From [Eubacterium] saphenum (GTDB taxonomy: Bacteria > Bacillota > Clostridia > Oscillospirales > Ruminococcaceae), in NCBI GenBank assembly GCA_004555635.1, contig SFHN01000017.1, positions 1-13,721 of the forward strand: 13,721 bases of DNA. Direction: 5' to 3'. This document shows, in pieces, positions 12,812-13,721 of the stretch; position 1 is the stretch's first letter, and each line of letters starts with the position of its first letter. The notes under the pieces are model-generated. The model was not told where the DNA came from. It was given only the letters and a program-made list of their open reading frames with translations, and ran no database searches. The position numbers and the translations under genes were made by a program.

Positions 12812-13585
12812 TTAGCGGAAGAAGTTGTTCCTAATCTCCTTTGCGACAAACGCGCCCTGAAGCGCCTGCCCGTTTTCCTTAGGGTGAAGCCCGTCCTTGA
12901 GATAACGTCCCTCAGCGCCCTCGTTTTCAAACTTCTCGCAAATCCCCGATTTCGCGAAGCAGTCGATAACCTGCGCGTTCATACCCTTTGCAACGCGCTT
13001 CATAACGGGAATCTGCTTTCTTGTCTTTTCGTTGTGCGCGGGTGTTGCGGTCTGAAGCGGGGTCATCACGAAAACACGGCACAGCGGAAACCGCTCCATA
13101 ATCGCCTGTATGCACCAGCGCATTGCTCCCGCCGTTGTAAACAGGTCAACGTTTTCGCCGTCCTTATCTTTGCCGAGCAGCGCTTTTTCCGCGTTGCCGA
13201 AGCAGTCTTCGCCGTCATTTGTGCCGTATGCGAAAACGAAGATATCCGGCTCGGGGTATTCTCCGCTGTCAACCTCCGCGATGAACTTCTCTATATGTAC
13301 CACCGCGCAGTTGTTCATACGAAGCTGCATTTCCTCGGGGTCGTCCGTCGGCTCCCAGCCCCACGAAATGCCCTTGAAGTCGGGCGCGGAGTAGTCCTGC
13401 GTTGTAATCTCCCGCCCGCCGCAGTTCACCGTGCGCTTGTACCACACCGAGCTTCCGACAGCGGTGTTGTGGTGATTTTTCATACCGAGCGCGTTGAAAA
13501 CGTAGTAGCTCCATTGTTCCCCCTGTGTAATGCTGTCGCCCGAAACGCCGAACGAAAGCGTGCTGAAATCCGTTGAAGTTGTCAT
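12812..13585 (-). CDS. SGNH/GDSL-family hydrolase, probable carbohydrate esterase
   Basis: The 257-residue protein shows the SGNH blocks: GDSIT with catalytic S17, the glycine block AVGSS (42-46), YGTND with N123, and KDGLHP with D231 and H234. Members of this family deacetylate sugars or cleave small esters and lipids. No signal peptide is present, so it should work in the cytoplasm. As the first gene of an operon with a mannanase and an alpha-galactosidase, removal of acetyl groups from imported manno-oligosaccharides is the most likely job; this is inferred from context. GGAGGT (13596-13601 on the plus strand as ACCTCC), 10 nt before the ATG, supports the start. Confidence 0.87.
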   Translation of the reverse strand: MTTSTDFSTLSFGVSGDSITQGEQWSYYVFNALGMKNHHNTAVGSSVWYKRTVNCGGREITTQDYSAPDFKGISWGWEPTDDPEEMQLRMNNCAVVHIEKFIAEVDSGEYPEPDIFVFAYGTNDGEDCFGNAEKALLGKDKDGENVDLFTTAGAMRWCIQAIMERFPLCRVFVMTPLQTATPAHNEKTRKQIPVMKRVAKGMNAQVIDCFAKSGICEKFENEGAEGRYLKDGLHPKENGQALQGAFVAKEIRNNFFR

Positions 13586-13620
13586 AGTCGAAAAGACCTC
13601 CGTTTATTCTGTATACAATA

Positions 13621-13649
13621 ATTTTAATATATTCCGACGGATTTGTAAA
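13621..13649 (-). promoter_or_regulatory. Promoter of the galactomannan operon
   Basis: On the minus strand TTTACA (13649-13644) and TAAAAT (13626-13621) are separated by 17 bp, giving a start near 13614. The palindrome TGTATACA (13610-13617) covers the expected start and could be an operator half-site or a chance A/T-rich palindrome. No clear cre site is seen. Confidence 0.7.
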
Positions 13650-13684
13650 GGGCTTTTGCGCATATTTTTAAGAAAAAAAACAGG

Positions 13685-13713
13685 TTGACACGCGCTTTGG
13701 TTTAGGTTATAAT
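13685..13713 (+). promoter_or_regulatory. Perfect consensus promoter for a divergent gene outside the window
   Basis: TTGACA (13685-13690), a 17-bp spacer and TATAAT (13708-13713) match the sigma-70/A consensus at all twelve positions. The promoter points right, away from the galactomannan operon, with the -35 boxes of the two promoters about 36 bp apart. The gene it drives begins beyond the window. Confidence 0.85.
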
Positions 13714-13721
13714 TTAATAAA

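Overview
The window reads as an ordinary chromosomal stretch of a low-oxygen, plant-fibre-associated Clostridia, most likely Oscillospiraceae/Ruminococcaceae. The evidence is an IspH-ribosomal protein S1 fusion of the type found in Clostridia, a cmk-plsC-ispH/rpsA gene order, strong AGGAGG ribosome binding sites, DegV and Sfp-type proteins, and a galactomannan-degrading operon. Base composition is moderately GC-rich with many GCG and GGC codons. The species assignment is inference.

Left block (1-4700, plus strand): the tail of an unrecognised gene, then a DegV-family fatty-acid-binding protein, a signal-less Cu/Zn superoxide dismutase-like protein, an archaeal/Thermotoga-type S-adenosylhomocysteine hydrolase (ahcY), a trans-aconitate-methyltransferase-like enzyme (tam) and a 6-oxopurine purine nucleoside phosphorylase (punA). 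Gaps are 3-49 nt and a rho-independent terminator follows punA. Methyltransferase, SAH hydrolase and PNP form a logical chain: a SAM-dependent reaction makes SAH, the hydrolase splits it, and the phosphorylase recovers the purine.

Middle block (4700-8180, plus strand): an extended -10 promoter, a structured 5' leader of about 90 nt, then cmk, plsC and an ispH-rpsA fusion gene with overlapping or closely spaced reading frames, closed by a strong terminator. This is a housekeeping operon for CMP kinase, phospholipid acylation, isoprenoid synthesis and translation. The S1 half of the fusion has its own in-frame ATG with an upstream AAAGGAG, and visibly different codon use.

A single gene at 8197-8985 fuses a TfoX N-terminal domain to a GNAT acetyltransferase. 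Its last codons lie inside a 27-bp GC-rich repeat that occurs three times between 8951 and 9298. The gene-free stretch 8986-9362 holds the other two repeats and two hairpin terminators, and separates this gene from the convergent operon on the right.

Right block (9363-13650, minus strand): one promoter, then five tightly packed genes: SGNH esterase, Sfp-type phosphopantetheinyl transferase, cytoplasmic GH27 alpha-galactosidase, a 67-residue CxxC...CxxC protein and a GH26 beta-mannanase lipoprotein. The mannanase would act at the cell surface on (acetylated) galactomannan, and the signal-less galactosidase and esterase would finish imported oligosaccharides inside the cell. The zinc-ribbon protein and the phosphopantetheinyl transferase are unexplained members. 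A perfect consensus sigma-70/A promoter at the right edge drives a divergent gene outside the window.

I see no CRISPR array, phage, IS transposase, tRNA or rRNA. The points most worth a second look are the internal S1 start, the small zinc-ribbon protein in the glycosidase operon, the repeat that supplies a protein C-terminus, and the SAH/purine module.
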